A stretch of DNA of 64,000 nucleotides, taken from contig JAHCHO010000003.1 of assembly GCA_026129685.1 (NCBI GenBank), positions 171,256-235,255 on the forward strand, given 5' to 3'. A program made the position numbers and the translations under genes. The notes beneath the pieces are model-generated. The model did not search any database, was not told where the DNA came from, and worked only from the letters and a program-made list of their open reading frames with translations. Shown here piece by piece: positions 51,402-59,742 of the stretch (positions are counted from its first letter, which is position 1; the number at the start of each line of letters is the position of its first letter). This DNA comes from Fimbriimonadaceae bacterium. GTDB taxonomy: Bacteria > Armatimonadota > Fimbriimonadia > Fimbriimonadales > Fimbriimonadaceae.

Positions 51402-52336
51402 AGGATCGCTCCGAACGCCGTCTGCCAGAGCCCGAACCCCACGTTGTAGCGAGCGCGCACCCCGTAGTAGTACCGGTCGCGCATCCAGGCCGCCTCCGAG
51501 CCCGACGCGCTTTCCAGCGCGCTGAACTCGACGGGCACGTCGCTGCGTTGCTGCAACAACACGCTCCGGATCGGACGCTTCGTGTCGAGCAAAAACCAGT
51601 AGTCGTCCGAACCTCCGCGCAGGAACGGCGAGACGACCACCTTCAGCTTGCCGTGGAACGCGTTGCCGTAGGGCGTCGACGGCGCGGTGTCGGCCCCGTT
51701 GCCCTTGTAGATCACGACCGGGCTGTCCACCAGTTCGTAGGCCGTCCACTGCAGTTTCGGACCGACGAGCAACGTGTCCGGCACGACCCCGAGCGGGATG
51801 CCCTGGTCGTCCGGCACCTGCATCATCGTCGAGATCGCCGAAGCGAGCGCTCCCGGTCCGAGCGGGTCGGTCGTCCGGTTGCTGTAAGTCGCCGTCCCGT
51901 CCGCCGGGTGCGCGGTGTTGAAGAGGCTGAGTCCGTCGTAGGCGAGTTCGGTGAACCCGTTCGCGAGCTTTTCGACGATCATCTGATGCCGGTGGGCGCC
52001 GACGCGGGAGGCAAGGTCGCGGACCCGCAACCGGACGAGGTCGAGTTGGTCGTCCTCGATCGCTCGCCGCTCGACCGCGATGCTCGACTCGAACACCTTG
52101 TCCTCGATGCTGACGGCGTACGCGCTCAGCCCGGAAGGCCGGCGCTCGTCCGTGAACTCGCGCATCGGCGGAACGGTGCCGAGCCAACCGTACTTCTGGA
52201 TCGGCTGGGTCGTGTTGACGACGGTGGCGATGGCCTCCGTGATCGAGCCTTCCAACTCGTTCCGGTAGGCGAGGGCGAATTCGGCCTTCAGGCCGGGAAG
52301 CAACAGATCGGGCAAATCGCTCTTCGTGAGAGCCAT
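51398..52336 (-). CDS. Mu-type phage major capsid protein (gpT-like)
   Basis: 312 aa. AELTKSD-type N-terminus (MALTKSDLPDLLLPGL), then KYGWLGTVPPMREFTDERRPSGLSAYAVSIEDKVFESSIAVERRAIEDD, a signature of Mu gpT-like head proteins. Later SLFNTAHP, DTLLVGPKLQWTAYEL and DYWFLLDTKRPIRSVLLQQR also fit the HK97 fold of this family. AGGAGG sits well before the ATG. It follows the decoration gene by 24 bases. No frameshift or stop interrupts it. Confidence 0.88.
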   Translation of the reverse strand: MALTKSDLPDLLLPGLKAEFALAYRNELEGSITEAIATVVNTTQPIQKYGWLGTVPPMREFTDERRPSGLSAYAVSIEDKVFESSIAVERRAIEDDQLDLVRLRVRDLASRVGAHRHQMIVEKLANGFTELAYDGLSLFNTAHPADGTATYSNRTTDPLGPGALASAISTMMQVPDDQGIPLGVVPDTLLVGPKLQWTAYELVDSPVVIYKGNGADTAPSTPYGNAFHGKLKVVVSPFLRGGSDDYWFLLDTKRPIRSVLLQQRSDVPVEFSALESASGSEAAWMRDRYYYGVRARYNVGFGLWQTAFGAIL

Positions 52337-52360
52337 GCGTGAATCCTCCTGGGGAATGGT

Positions 52361-52801
52361 TCAGACGACGTGGTTGTCGACGCGGACGCGCACGCCCGCC
52401 GAGCCGGTCGAGGTGTTCTCGAGGGCGACGATCGTGCCGACCTTGTAGGCGTTCGTGAGGCCACCGGAGGAGATCTGGACCTCCCAGTCGGTGTTCGCGT
52501 AGACCTCCTTGCCGAGGTCGGCCTGGGCCGGGGTGAAGCCGCTCGCCGCCTTGAACACGAACGAGCCGCACTTGGTGACGTTGACGCTCTTGTCGCCCGC
52601 CGAACCGGCGGCGTTGTCCACCGTCTCGTTCGCGACCCCCGCGAACTTCAAGTTCGCGGTCCCGTGCGCCATCGGAGCGACGTAACCCGAAGCGTTGACG
52701 CCGACGAGGGCGCCCTTGTAGACGACGAGGTTGGAAACCTTACAGCTGACGACGAGGCCCGGTTTCTCGAAGGCTTCGTACGCTTTGGCGAGGGTAGACA
52801 T
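52361..52801 (-). CDS. Probable phage head decoration protein
   Basis: 146 aa, beta-rich and Gly/Ala/Val-rich, with KPGLVVSCKVSNLVVYKGALVGVNASGYV at the front and TPAQADLGKEVYANTDWEVQISSGGLTNAYKVGTIVALE in the second half. Such small proteins (DUF2190-like) lie directly before the capsid gene in Mu-like phages and coat the head. The larger frame upstream is a shadow of the protease gene. The ATG is 27 bases from the protease stop. Confidence 0.7.
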   Translation of the reverse strand: MSTLAKAYEAFEKPGLVVSCKVSNLVVYKGALVGVNASGYVAPMAHGTANLKFAGVANETVDNAAGSAGDKSVNVTKCGSFVFKAASGFTPAQADLGKEVYANTDWEVQISSGGLTNAYKVGTIVALENTSTGSAGVRVRVDNHVV

Positions 52802-52827
52802 GAGTTGGGAAACGGGACTCGAAGCGG

Positions 52828-53709
52828 CTACTTGCGCCGCGCGATCTGGTCGAGCGACACGCCCGGGAAGTGACGGCGGTAGAACGCCGCCTCTTCCGGC
52901 AACAGCAGGTGAGCCGCGGCTTCGTCGCCCGCGCCCGTCGGGGCGGTCTCCGCGAACAGCCCGACCGGCGGGCGGCGCTCGATCATCCGCAACAGCAGGT
53001 CGCGAAGCGGGGCGGAGTCGCCGTCGAACTCCACCACCGCGTCCGCCTGAGCGATCGCCTTCGCCAGGTCCGCCTGGGCGGGGGCCAAGCGTCCCTCCCG
53101 CACGAACCCGTCGATGCGGCGGCAGGCGTCGTCGGTGGCGCGCGCCGCCATCGGCGAGGGGTCGAGGGCGGCGGCGAAGGTCGCCCCGAACATCTGCGCG
53201 TCGGGGACGCGCGGCTGCCGGACGATGCTGACCTCCTTGATCTCGCCCAGGTCGGCGCTGAGTCCGACCGAAAGGCGACGGGCGCCGGACCGCTCCAGCA
53301 ACGCATCGGCGGCCTCGGTGAGGGCCACCGTCCCGAACAACTCGTCGCCCAGGGCTTCGACCTGGGTGAGGTAGCCGATCTCGAGCGGTGACTTCGCGTG
53401 TTCGATGAGGACGGGAACGGGCAAGTCGAACCGTTGGGCGATCGCGTCCAGGTCGGCGGCGGTGAGGCGGACCCCCTTGTCCGGGTAGGCGCCCGCTTCG
53501 AAGAGCTTGGCGCGGCGATCGGTCCAAGCGGTGGGATGGGTGAGGTAGCGAGGCACTGCCTCGTCGCGCGCTTCGAGGGCGGCGGCGAGGCGATCTCGCT
53601 CGGCGTCGGAAAAGGCGCGGCGCAGCCCCCGGTATCCCGGCCCGGCGGCGGCCACGCGGCGTCGCAGTCCCGGATCCTCGGCGGGCGTCGTTTGCGTCTC
53701 GGCGTTCAT
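52828..53709 (-). CDS. Mu-type phage protease/scaffold (gpI-like)
   Basis: 293 aa from ATG 53709; a GTG at 53715 adds two residues. The middle (RYLTHPTAWTDRRAKLFEAGAYPDKGVRLTAADLDAIAQRF) and PVLIEHAKSPLEIGYLTQVEAL, with LSVGLSADLGEIKEVSIVRQPRVPDAQMF, match the Mu 'I protein' group, where a His (IEHAKSP) and Ser (LSVGLS) are probable catalytic residues. The C-terminal part is the scaffold-like, acidic helical region. It is first of the head cluster, so its promoter should lie in 53716-53814. Confidence 0.82.
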   Translation of the reverse strand: MNAETQTTPAEDPGLRRRVAAAGPGYRGLRRAFSDAERDRLAAALEARDEAVPRYLTHPTAWTDRRAKLFEAGAYPDKGVRLTAADLDAIAQRFDLPVPVLIEHAKSPLEIGYLTQVEALGDELFGTVALTEAADALLERSGARRLSVGLSADLGEIKEVSIVRQPRVPDAQMFGATFAAALDPSPMAARATDDACRRIDGFVREGRLAPAQADLAKAIAQADAVVEFDGDSAPLRDLLLRMIERRPPVGLFAETAPTGAGDEAAAHLLLPEEAAFYRRHFPGVSLDQIARRK

Positions 53710-53814
53710 CGCCACACTAGCAGACGTTCGTCTCCGTTTGTCAACCGTGGAGCATGAGTCCGATCGGCCTTCGACCTTGACGAAAAGCGACCATAGCCGC
53801 CCAGACGCGACCGT

Positions 53815-54465
53815 TCAAGCGCGTGAGACCGCCGCCGCGAACCGTGCCAACTTCGCCGCGTCCAACCGCCCGTCCGTCCGAACCCCTCCGCACACGTCCA
53901 CCCCGAACGGCCGGACCCGGCGAATCGCTTCCGCCACGTTCTCCGGCGTGAGCCCGCCCGCGAGGAACACGGGAACCGGCACCGCATCGACGACCGCCCG
54001 GCTCACCTCCCAGTCGTGGGTCCGCCCCGTCCCTCCCAACTCCTTCACCGCCAAAAACGGATTCCCCGAGTCGAGCAAGATCGCGTCCACAAGGGGCGCC
54101 ACCGACCGCGCCCCTTCGACCGTCCGCTCGTCGGCCACGTGCAACACCTGCACCAGCTTCGTGTAGGGCAAACGCTCTCGCAACTCGCGCAAGACGTCGA
54201 AGCCCACCGCGTCCACCAGTTGCAGCGCCGTCGCCCGGATGAGCGTCTGTTGGGCCACGATCGCGGACGCCTCGACCCGGCTCGTCAGCAGGAACGTCGC
54301 CACCCCGGGCGCGCACGCCCGCGCCAGTCGCGCCGCCGCGTCGTCCGAGATCACCCCCGGGCCGGAGGGCATGGCGCTCACCAACCCCACCGCGTGCGCC
54401 CCGCGTCCGACGGCAGCCGCCATCTCCACCTCGTCCCGCATGCAACACACCTTCAGCCGCGTCAC
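53815..54465 (-). CDS. trpF: Phosphoribosylanthranilate isomerase
   Basis: 216 aa from GTG. TrpF opens the ribose ring of phosphoribosylanthranilate in tryptophan synthesis. The usual KxCG start appears as TRLKVCCMRDEVEM; DAILLDSG, VPVFLAGGLTPENVAEAI and PFGVDVCGGVRTDGR are standard. CATTCT exactly six bases before the GTG (54472-54477) implies its own leaderless transcript. No other trp gene is near. It separates the phage head cluster from the tail-fibre-like genes. Confidence 0.92.
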   Translation of the reverse strand: MTRLKVCCMRDEVEMAAAVGRGAHAVGLVSAMPSGPGVISDDAAARLARACAPGVATFLLTSRVEASAIVAQQTLIRATALQLVDAVGFDVLRELRERLPYTKLVQVLHVADERTVEGARSVAPLVDAILLDSGNPFLAVKELGGTGRTHDWEVSRAVVDAVPVPVFLAGGLTPENVAEAIRRVRPFGVDVCGGVRTDGRLDAAKLARFAAAVSRA

Positions 54466-54471
54466 GCTCCA

Positions 54472-54477
54472 AGAATG
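54472..54477 (-). promoter_or_regulatory. -10 element, leaderless start of trpF
   Basis: CATTCT, spacer tggagc, GTG. Confidence 0.55.
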
Positions 54478-54523
54478 GCACGCCGGTTGACGAATCGCCA
54501 CCCCGAGCGGACAAGGAGCGACC

Positions 54524-54892
54524 ATGCCACAACCCTCTCCCTCCTCGGGCGTCGTGGACGTTGCCGCCGAGTGCGCCGACGTTGCCGCTTACTGGTTCCT
54601 CGGCGCGGCGGGAACCGCGACCGCCACCGGCTTCTTCGTGGACCGTCAGGGGCGCCGTACCGGCGTCGCGTTCTCCACCAGCGTGCCCCAGGCCAACGGC
54701 TCGAACGACCCGGTCCGCCTCGGCACGATCCCGGACGATGCCGTCGGCGCAATCGTCCGCTTCACCGGCGCCGTCCTCTTCGACATCACGAAGGACGCCC
54801 TCGCCGCCGACTTCAAGACCAACTACGCCCGGTACCCCCAGTACCCGGCCTCGACCAACGTCGCCGTCGGGCGCGTGAACCTGGGGCGGTGA
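54524..54892 (+). CDS. Small protein of the tail-fibre-like locus
   Basis: 122 aa, no signal. The sequence is Ala/Thr/Gly-rich: VAAYWFLGAAGTATATGFFVDRQGRRTGVAFSTSVPQ and NYARYPQYPASTNVAVGRVNLGR. It looks like a beta-rich structural unit but no family is certain. AAGGAG is well placed before the ATG. The next gene begins five bases after its stop, so both are co-translated. Confidence 0.6.
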   Translation: MPQPSPSSGVVDVAAECADVAAYWFLGAAGTATATGFFVDRQGRRTGVAFSTSVPQANGSNDPVRLGTIPDDAVGAIVRFTGAVLFDITKDALAADFKTNYARYPQYPASTNVAVGRVNLGR

Positions 54893-54896
54893 TCCG

Positions 54897-55520
54897 ATGC
54901 CAACCCTTCACCAACCTTCCGGGCTGATCTCCGGCGCGACTCCCGTGCTCGCCGGGGACGGCGCCGCCGTCGCCTACTCCGCAAACGGGGTGATCACCCT
55001 GGTCGCGGCGAACCTCGGCTACGACCCGACGAACGGACTAGGCGTCCTCGGAGCCGCTCTCTTCGGACGGTCCAACGCCAACGACGCCGCCGACAAGGCG
55101 TTCCGCGTCCACGGAGGTCACTACCTGGTGGCCGAAGAGCCTGTCCTGGGCGTTCTCGTCAGCGTCAACGTCACCGAAAACAAGCTCTCCTACGGGGGAG
55201 GCAGCAGCCTCAACAACGCCGCCACGTCGCACGCGTGGTACGACGCGGCGAACAACGTCACGACCACCGGCACCCTGCGCGGTTCGCTGGCGGGCGGCGT
55301 CTGGGCGCTCGGCCTGAATTCCGGCTCCGTCGGCATCCGCACCCAAAGCCCGACCGCACCGCTCGACGTGAACGCCGACACGATTCGCCTGCGCACCGCC
55401 AAGACCCCGGCGAGCGCTTCCGCCGCCGGCAACACCGGCGACCTCGCCTGGGACGCCGATTACGTCTACGTCTGCGTCGCGACCAACACCTGGAAGCGCG
55501 CCCCGATCGCCACCTGGTAA
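54897..55520 (+). CDS. Phage tail-fibre-like protein
   Basis: 207 aa. The C-terminal half reads SVGIRTQSPTAPLDVNADTIRLRTAKTPASASAAGNTGDLAWDADYVYVCVATNTWKRAP, a repeat pattern I recognise from ends of phage tail fibres and related surface proteins. The N-terminal part (GVITLVAANLGYDPTNGLGVLG) is unassigned. It would be a host-recognition or surface-binding fibre. It is followed by a small gene with a strong AAGGAGG site. Confidence 0.75.
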   Translation: MPTLHQPSGLISGATPVLAGDGAAVAYSANGVITLVAANLGYDPTNGLGVLGAALFGRSNANDAADKAFRVHGGHYLVAEEPVLGVLVSVNVTENKLSYGGGSSLNNAATSHAWYDAANNVTTTGTLRGSLAGGVWALGLNSGSVGIRTQSPTAPLDVNADTIRLRTAKTPASASAAGNTGDLAWDADYVYVCVATNTWKRAPIATW

Positions 55521-55532
55521 GGAGGTCCAACC

Positions 55533-55754
55533 ATGATCACCCTCACGCTCGAACTGCATGACGCCGCCGCCGAGGATCTCGCCGCCGCGTACCGCGCCGA
55601 AGACCCCGCCGCCTTCGTGCGAGATCACGTCGCCCGTTTCCTCCGCGACGACCTGCGCCGCATCCGTCGGGAAATGGCGATCGGCGCGGCCGAGTCCGCC
55701 TTTGAGGCGTCGTACGATCCCGGCGACGAAGTGGTCGCCGAGATCGCCGCCTGA
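55533..55754 (+). CDS. Small acidic protein of the tail-fibre-like locus
   Basis: 73 aa, helical, no membrane segment. TLELHDAAAEDLAAAYRAEDPAAFVRDHVARFLRDDLRRIRREM suggests an amphipathic helix bundle. AAGGAGG lies just before the ATG and only 12 bases separate it from the fibre gene, so it belongs to that operon. It could be a chaperone or baseplate part; nothing more is supported. Confidence 0.6.
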   Translation: MITLTLELHDAAAEDLAAAYRAEDPAAFVRDHVARFLRDDLRRIRREMAIGAAESAFEASYDPGDEVVAEIAA

Positions 55755-55767
55755 CGAGACCGCCGGG

Positions 55768-57432
55768 CTACTTGGGCGCCGTGATCACCGGCGCCCGCCC
55801 CTTCCCGTCCATGTACTGCCAGACCTGCGCCGGCGTCGGGAACGACTTGCCCTCCAGCGCCGGGTCGAGTTGGCCGGATCGGCGAAGCGAGGCGGCGCCG
55901 TCCGGCGCTCGCTTCGATGCCGCGAAAGCTCCCGCCAGCGCGTAGTGGGCGAGGGGCGACGTCGGTCCGGACTTGGCCGCCATCTCCGCGTACCGAAGCC
56001 CCTCCGCGTTGTTCCCGAGCAACATCTGGACCGTCGCCTTCGCGGCCAGCGCGATCGGCGAATCCGGCTTCGCCGCGATCGCCGCGTCCACGAAGACGTC
56101 CGCGATCTCGTACTGCTCCTTCGCCTTGTCCTCCTCCGTCGCGTAGCGGCGGATCGCGAACAGCACCGCCTCGTTCGCCCGCTCGATGAAGAGGTCCTGG
56201 TTCGCCGGCTCGGCGAGCAAACCCCGCTCGAGGTACTGCCGCGCCTCCACGTTGCGGTTGAGTCGGTGGCTGAGGGCGCAAAGGTAGTACTGCACCTCGG
56301 GTCGGAACTGCTCGGAGGCGAGGTCGTTCACGATCTGCCCAAGCACCGCGTTCTTGCTGTCCCGTAGCGCCAGGTACGCCCTCGTCGTCTTGACTCCGAC
56401 CAGGTCGCCGTCCGAGAGGATCGCCTCGCGCAGACTCGCGTCGGACTTCGCCGAATCCCCCGCCCGCGCGTACAGAACCGCTTCGAGCGCATAGCCGTAC
56501 GCGTCCAACTCACCGCCTCGCTTGTAGCGGGCGAGAACCCGGTTCGCGTCGTCGATCCGGTCGCTGCGAATCATCGCGTACAGCAAGCGGTGCACGACCG
56601 GCAGGTTCCGATCGTCTCGGTTGAAGAGCGGCTCGAGCGTGTTCGTCGCCAGCGAGTACCGACCCGCCTGGATCGCCAAGTCGGCGTACTGCAGACGGTT
56701 CGCGTCGGTCACCTCGCCGAAGGCGTCCAACGCCCCGAGACGCACCTTGTTCCGGGCCTCGACCGCGGCCACGAGCGAATCCCGAATCTGGCCGAGGACC
56801 TCCGCGCGACTCGTGCCCTCCCGACCGAGCGTCGTGAAGGCCCGCTGGATCCGAATCGTCGAAAGAAGGGTGAGCGCCTCGCCGTTCCCGGGGTCACCCG
56901 CCAGCACCTCTTCCACGTACCGCTGGGCCTGGTCCAAGACCCCCTTGCCCAGGTTGGCCCGCGCCAGAACGATCCGCGCCGGGGCGTGACCCGGCTTCAC
57001 CTTGAGGGCGACCCGCGCCGCCAGCATCGCCTCGTCCCACTTCGCGTCGGTAAGAAACTCCTTGGCTCTTCCGACGTGGAAGTCCACGCCTTTCGCCAGG
57101 CCGTTGTCGATCGTCACGTTCAGCTTGAGTTCGCCCTTCTCCCCCTCCGTCGAGTAGGCCACGAACCGCACCGACAGGGGTCCGTCGTCGTACTCCAGCG
57201 TGTCGACCGTGAACTCGTAGGGCGTCGACGAGTCGTTGCCCTTCAGGTCGTCGCCGACGTAGAACTCCACGTCGCGCACGCCCGCCCCCGCCGTCACCGT
57301 CACCCGAAAACGGAAATCTCCCGAGATCGTCGCCCCGTTCTCGGTGCGAGATCGCAGTTCCACATCGGCCAGGGCAAGGCCGGCCACCAGCAGGCCCGCC
57401 ACCATCGTCATCGTTCTGAGCGCCTTTGTCAT
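55768..57432 (-). CDS. Exported Ig-like/TPR repeat protein
   Basis: 554 aa with signal peptide (TKALRTMTMVAGLLVAGLALA). An Ig-like domain (about 22-110: DVEFYVGDDLKGNDSSTPYEFTVDT) precedes many TPR-type helical repeats: AKWDEAMLAARVALKVKPGHAPARIVLARANL, AQRYVEEVLAGDPGNGEALTLLS and others. TPR arrays hold protein partners, so this may scaffold an envelope complex. GGAGGGA sits before the ATG at 57432. Seen alone; its partner is unknown. Confidence 0.8.
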   Translation of the reverse strand: MTKALRTMTMVAGLLVAGLALADVELRSRTENGATISGDFRFRVTVTAGAGVRDVEFYVGDDLKGNDSSTPYEFTVDTLEYDDGPLSVRFVAYSTEGEKGELKLNVTIDNGLAKGVDFHVGRAKEFLTDAKWDEAMLAARVALKVKPGHAPARIVLARANLGKGVLDQAQRYVEEVLAGDPGNGEALTLLSTIRIQRAFTTLGREGTSRAEVLGQIRDSLVAAVEARNKVRLGALDAFGEVTDANRLQYADLAIQAGRYSLATNTLEPLFNRDDRNLPVVHRLLYAMIRSDRIDDANRVLARYKRGGELDAYGYALEAVLYARAGDSAKSDASLREAILSDGDLVGVKTTRAYLALRDSKNAVLGQIVNDLASEQFRPEVQYYLCALSHRLNRNVEARQYLERGLLAEPANQDLFIERANEAVLFAIRRYATEEDKAKEQYEIADVFVDAAIAAKPDSPIALAAKATVQMLLGNNAEGLRYAEMAAKSGPTSPLAHYALAGAFAASKRAPDGAASLRRSGQLDPALEGKSFPTPAQVWQYMDGKGRAPVITAPK

Positions 57433-57474
57433 CGCGTCCCTCCGGGCGGCCCGCCGCACCGTAAAGCCATTCTG

Positions 57475-57813
57475 TCAGATCGCCGGATCGCCACGCTCCC
57501 CCGTCCGGACCCGGATGGCGTCCGTCAGCCTCTCCACGAAAATCTTCCCGTCCCCCGGCTCGCCCGTGCGCGCGTTCTCCACGATCCGCTCGATCAGCGT
57601 TTCGCGCATGTCGTCCGGCACCACCACCTCGATCTTGCTTTTGATCGGCAACACGACCATGTGCGCCTCGTCCCCGAGCCAGCTCGACTTCTCCGGCGAG
57701 TTCCCCGTCCCCCGCGCGTCCGAGACCGTCATCCCCGTCACTCCCAACGCCGCGATCGCCGACTTGACCTGCTCGACGCGGTGAGGACGGATGTAGCAGA
57801 CGACGCGCACCAT
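57475..57813 (-). CDS. PII-family signal protein
   Basis: 112 aa, the usual length. The C-terminal part VVVPDDMRETLIERIVENARTGEPGDGKIFVERLTDAIRVRTGERGD is the PII signature. The T-loop region (NSPEKSSWLGDEAHMVVLP) lacks the Tyr modified by uridylylation and differs from the GlnB consensus, so it may be a divergent PII. No ammonium transporter or glutamine synthetase gene is nearby. TAGACT exactly six bases before the ATG implies leaderless transcription. Confidence 0.88.
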   Translation of the reverse strand: MVRVVCYIRPHRVEQVKSAIAALGVTGMTVSDARGTGNSPEKSSWLGDEAHMVVLPIKSKIEVVVPDDMRETLIERIVENARTGEPGDGKIFVERLTDAIRVRTGERGDPAI

Positions 57814-57819
57814 GGCCCG

Positions 57820-57825
57820 AGTCTA
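57820..57825 (-). promoter_or_regulatory. -10 element, leaderless start of the PII gene
   Basis: TAGACT, spacer cgggcc, ATG. The hexamer overlaps the last codons of the DUF1289 gene upstream. Confidence 0.6.
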
Positions 57826-58011
57826 TCCCACCGTCCCCGAACCCGAGGCCGTCTCCTCACGAAGCCGCCCCCAGACCGCCTCCTTCTCCTCCTCGCTCAT
57901 GCTCGGCCAAGCGACGATCTCCGCGATCGTCCGCCGACAGCCCAGGCAATACCCCTCGTCGTCCAGCTCGCACAGCCGGACGCAGGGCGACGGCACCGGA
58001 AGATCGGTCAT
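57823..58011 (-). CDS. DUF1289 family protein
   Basis: 62 aa. VPSPCVRLCELDDEGYCLGCRRTIAEIVAW is the four-Cys pattern (C-x3-C...C-x2-C) of DUF1289, probably a small metal or iron-sulfur binding unit, often annotated as an oxidoreductase helper. The rest is acidic (SEEEKEAVWGRL). The gene is minus-strand and ends nine bases from the PII gene. No clear ribosome site is seen. Confidence 0.8.
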   Translation of the reverse strand: MTDLPVPSPCVRLCELDDEGYCLGCRRTIAEIVAWPSMSEEEKEAVWGRLREETASGSGTVG

Positions 58012-58065
58012 AGGAGGTTCCACGAGTCGAGGGTGTAGAACGTTCGCGGGTATCGTGCGAGAGGC

Positions 58066-58848
58066 ATGGCGGAAGCGGCGACGCGAACCGGAGTCGAGGA
58101 CCTTTGGGCGCCCATCGAAGGCGCACTGGCCTTCGTCGGCGAGTGTACGCTGATCCTTTGGGACGTGGTCAAGCGTCTTTTTCGGCGCCCCTTCGAGGTC
58201 CTCGAAACCGTCCACCAGATGGCCTTCATCGGCGTCTCCAGCGTCCCCATCGTCGCCCTGACCGCATTCTTTTCCGGCGCCGTACTCAGCCTCTACGGCA
58301 CCGAATTCCTCGTCCGATTCGGGGCGGGATCCCTCGCCGGCGCGACGGTGGGCCTTGCCGTCACCCGCGAAATCGGCCCGGTCCTTGGCGGCATCATGGT
58401 CGCCGGTCGATGCGGTTCGGCGATGGCGGCCCAACTCGGCTCCATGGCGGTCACCGAGCAGATCGACGCCCTGCGCATGCTCAGCGTCCACCCCACCAAC
58501 TACCTGGTGATCCCCCGCCTGATCGCCGCCCTCCTTATGCTCCCCGTGTTGGGCTTGGTCGGCATGTGGGCCGGCGTCTTCGGCGGGATGCTCGTGGCGG
58601 GAGCGAACGGGGTTCCCGGCGGGCTCTTCCTGCAGTCCATTCAGCAGTACGTCCAGCCCTGGGACGTCGTCGGGGGCCTCCTCAAGATGCCCGTCTTCGG
58701 CGCGATAATCGCGGTCGTCGCCTGCCAACAAGGGATGCGCACCAAGGAAGGCGCGGTCGGCGTCGGCCGAGCCACCACCAACACCGTCGTCATCGCGATG
58801 GTCCTGATCTACGTCGCGAACTACCTTCTCGCCGAGTTGCTGTTCTAG
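58066..58848 (+). CDS. MlaE-family ABC transporter permease
   Basis: 260 aa with about five to six membrane segments. AVTREIGPVLGGIMVAGRCGSAMAAQLGSMAVTEQIDALRML is the family hallmark. MlaE permeases move phospholipids or other lipids between the inner and outer membrane, with an ATPase and MCE-domain protein. Neither partner gene is next to it. Their absence in the window suggests they lie elsewhere. TATCGT nine bases before the ATG may be its -10. It supports a two-membrane envelope. Confidence 0.92.
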   Translation: MAEAATRTGVEDLWAPIEGALAFVGECTLILWDVVKRLFRRPFEVLETVHQMAFIGVSSVPIVALTAFFSGAVLSLYGTEFLVRFGAGSLAGATVGLAVTREIGPVLGGIMVAGRCGSAMAAQLGSMAVTEQIDALRMLSVHPTNYLVIPRLIAALLMLPVLGLVGMWAGVFGGMLVAGANGVPGGLFLQSIQQYVQPWDVVGGLLKMPVFGAIIAVVACQQGMRTKEGAVGVGRATTNTVVIAMVLIYVANYLLAELLF

Positions 58849-58900
58849 CGCCGCCGCCGGACCTTGCCACGGCTCGTCCGACCGGCGATTCCTTCCCTGG

Positions 58901-58906
58901 TACGAT
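58901..58906 (+). promoter_or_regulatory. -10 element, leaderless start at 58913
   Basis: TACGAT, spacer tccccc, ATG. Confidence 0.6.
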
Positions 58907-58912
58907 TCCCCC

Positions 58913-59704
58913 ATGCGAACCGTCGCGGCAAGCCTGATCCTTCTCGGTTGCGCCAACTTGGGCTCGGCGCAGTCCGGCCTCGCCGGACGCGACCAATTCC
59001 CGCAGTTCCGGGGCCTCACCGGACTCTCCGGTTCGGGATTCGCCGTCGGCGAAGACGGACGTCCCGGGGGGCGGGGCCCGATGGCGATCAGCACCCCGAT
59101 CGGCCACACTCTCGGTAAGTGGAGCGCGGTCGCGGGCGGCGCCGTCGTCTCCCCGGATCGGCGGTTCAACGCCCGCTTCCCCGGTCGGTCCGCTTACGGC
59201 AACGGGAATGGCTTCCTCCTCCTCGGCGCGGACCTGGGACGCCACGGCAACCTGGCCGCGACCTGCGACTTCCTGAGTTCTTACAGCGACACCGCTTGGC
59301 ATCTCCAGTACTCCCCCGTCCTCAAAGGACCCGTCCAGGTGGCGGTCGGCGTGCTCGACCTCACCGGCAACGGAGGCTCGTCCGGCCAGGACCTTCCCGG
59401 AGACGAGCGCTCGAGCCGCAGTTTCTTCGGCGTCGCCACCGTCAAGGTTCGGGACGGCGCGTACGTCTCGCTCGGAACTGGAACGCGGCGCTACCAGAAA
59501 GGCTTCGGCAACGCCAGCCTCGACTTGGCCAAGTCGCTCCAGGCCGTGGTCGAACACGACGGATTCGGCTGGAACTACGGCCTCGCCTTCCGGCCGTTCG
59601 GCGACCAGGGACCCGTCGTCGAAGGTCGGCGCGTGAAGGTCACCGCGTTCCTCGGGCTGGTTCAATCACGGTACGCGACGTGGTCGGTCGTGATCGGCTA
59701 CTGA
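58913..59704 (+). CDS. Secreted beta-rich protein of unknown function
   Basis: 263 aa with signal peptide (RTVAASLILLGCANLGSA), whose C-A-N could be a lipobox variant. The rest has alternating strands such as GNGFLLLGADLGRHGNLAATCDFLS, VQVAVGVLDLTGNG and YVSLGTGTRRYQKGFGNASLD. The pattern of short strands with Gly turns recalls outer-membrane barrel proteins, but it is not certain. Alone on the plus strand, converging with the glycosidase gene. Confidence 0.6.
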   Translation: MRTVAASLILLGCANLGSAQSGLAGRDQFPQFRGLTGLSGSGFAVGEDGRPGGRGPMAISTPIGHTLGKWSAVAGGAVVSPDRRFNARFPGRSAYGNGNGFLLLGADLGRHGNLAATCDFLSSYSDTAWHLQYSPVLKGPVQVAVGVLDLTGNGGSSGQDLPGDERSSRSFFGVATVKVRDGAYVSLGTGTRRYQKGFGNASLDLAKSLQAVVEHDGFGWNYGLAFRPFGDQGPVVEGRRVKVTAFLGLVQSRYATWSVVIGY

Positions 59705-59742
59705 GCGTTCACGCACGACCGGCGTCCCCGTGGCGACCGGCG

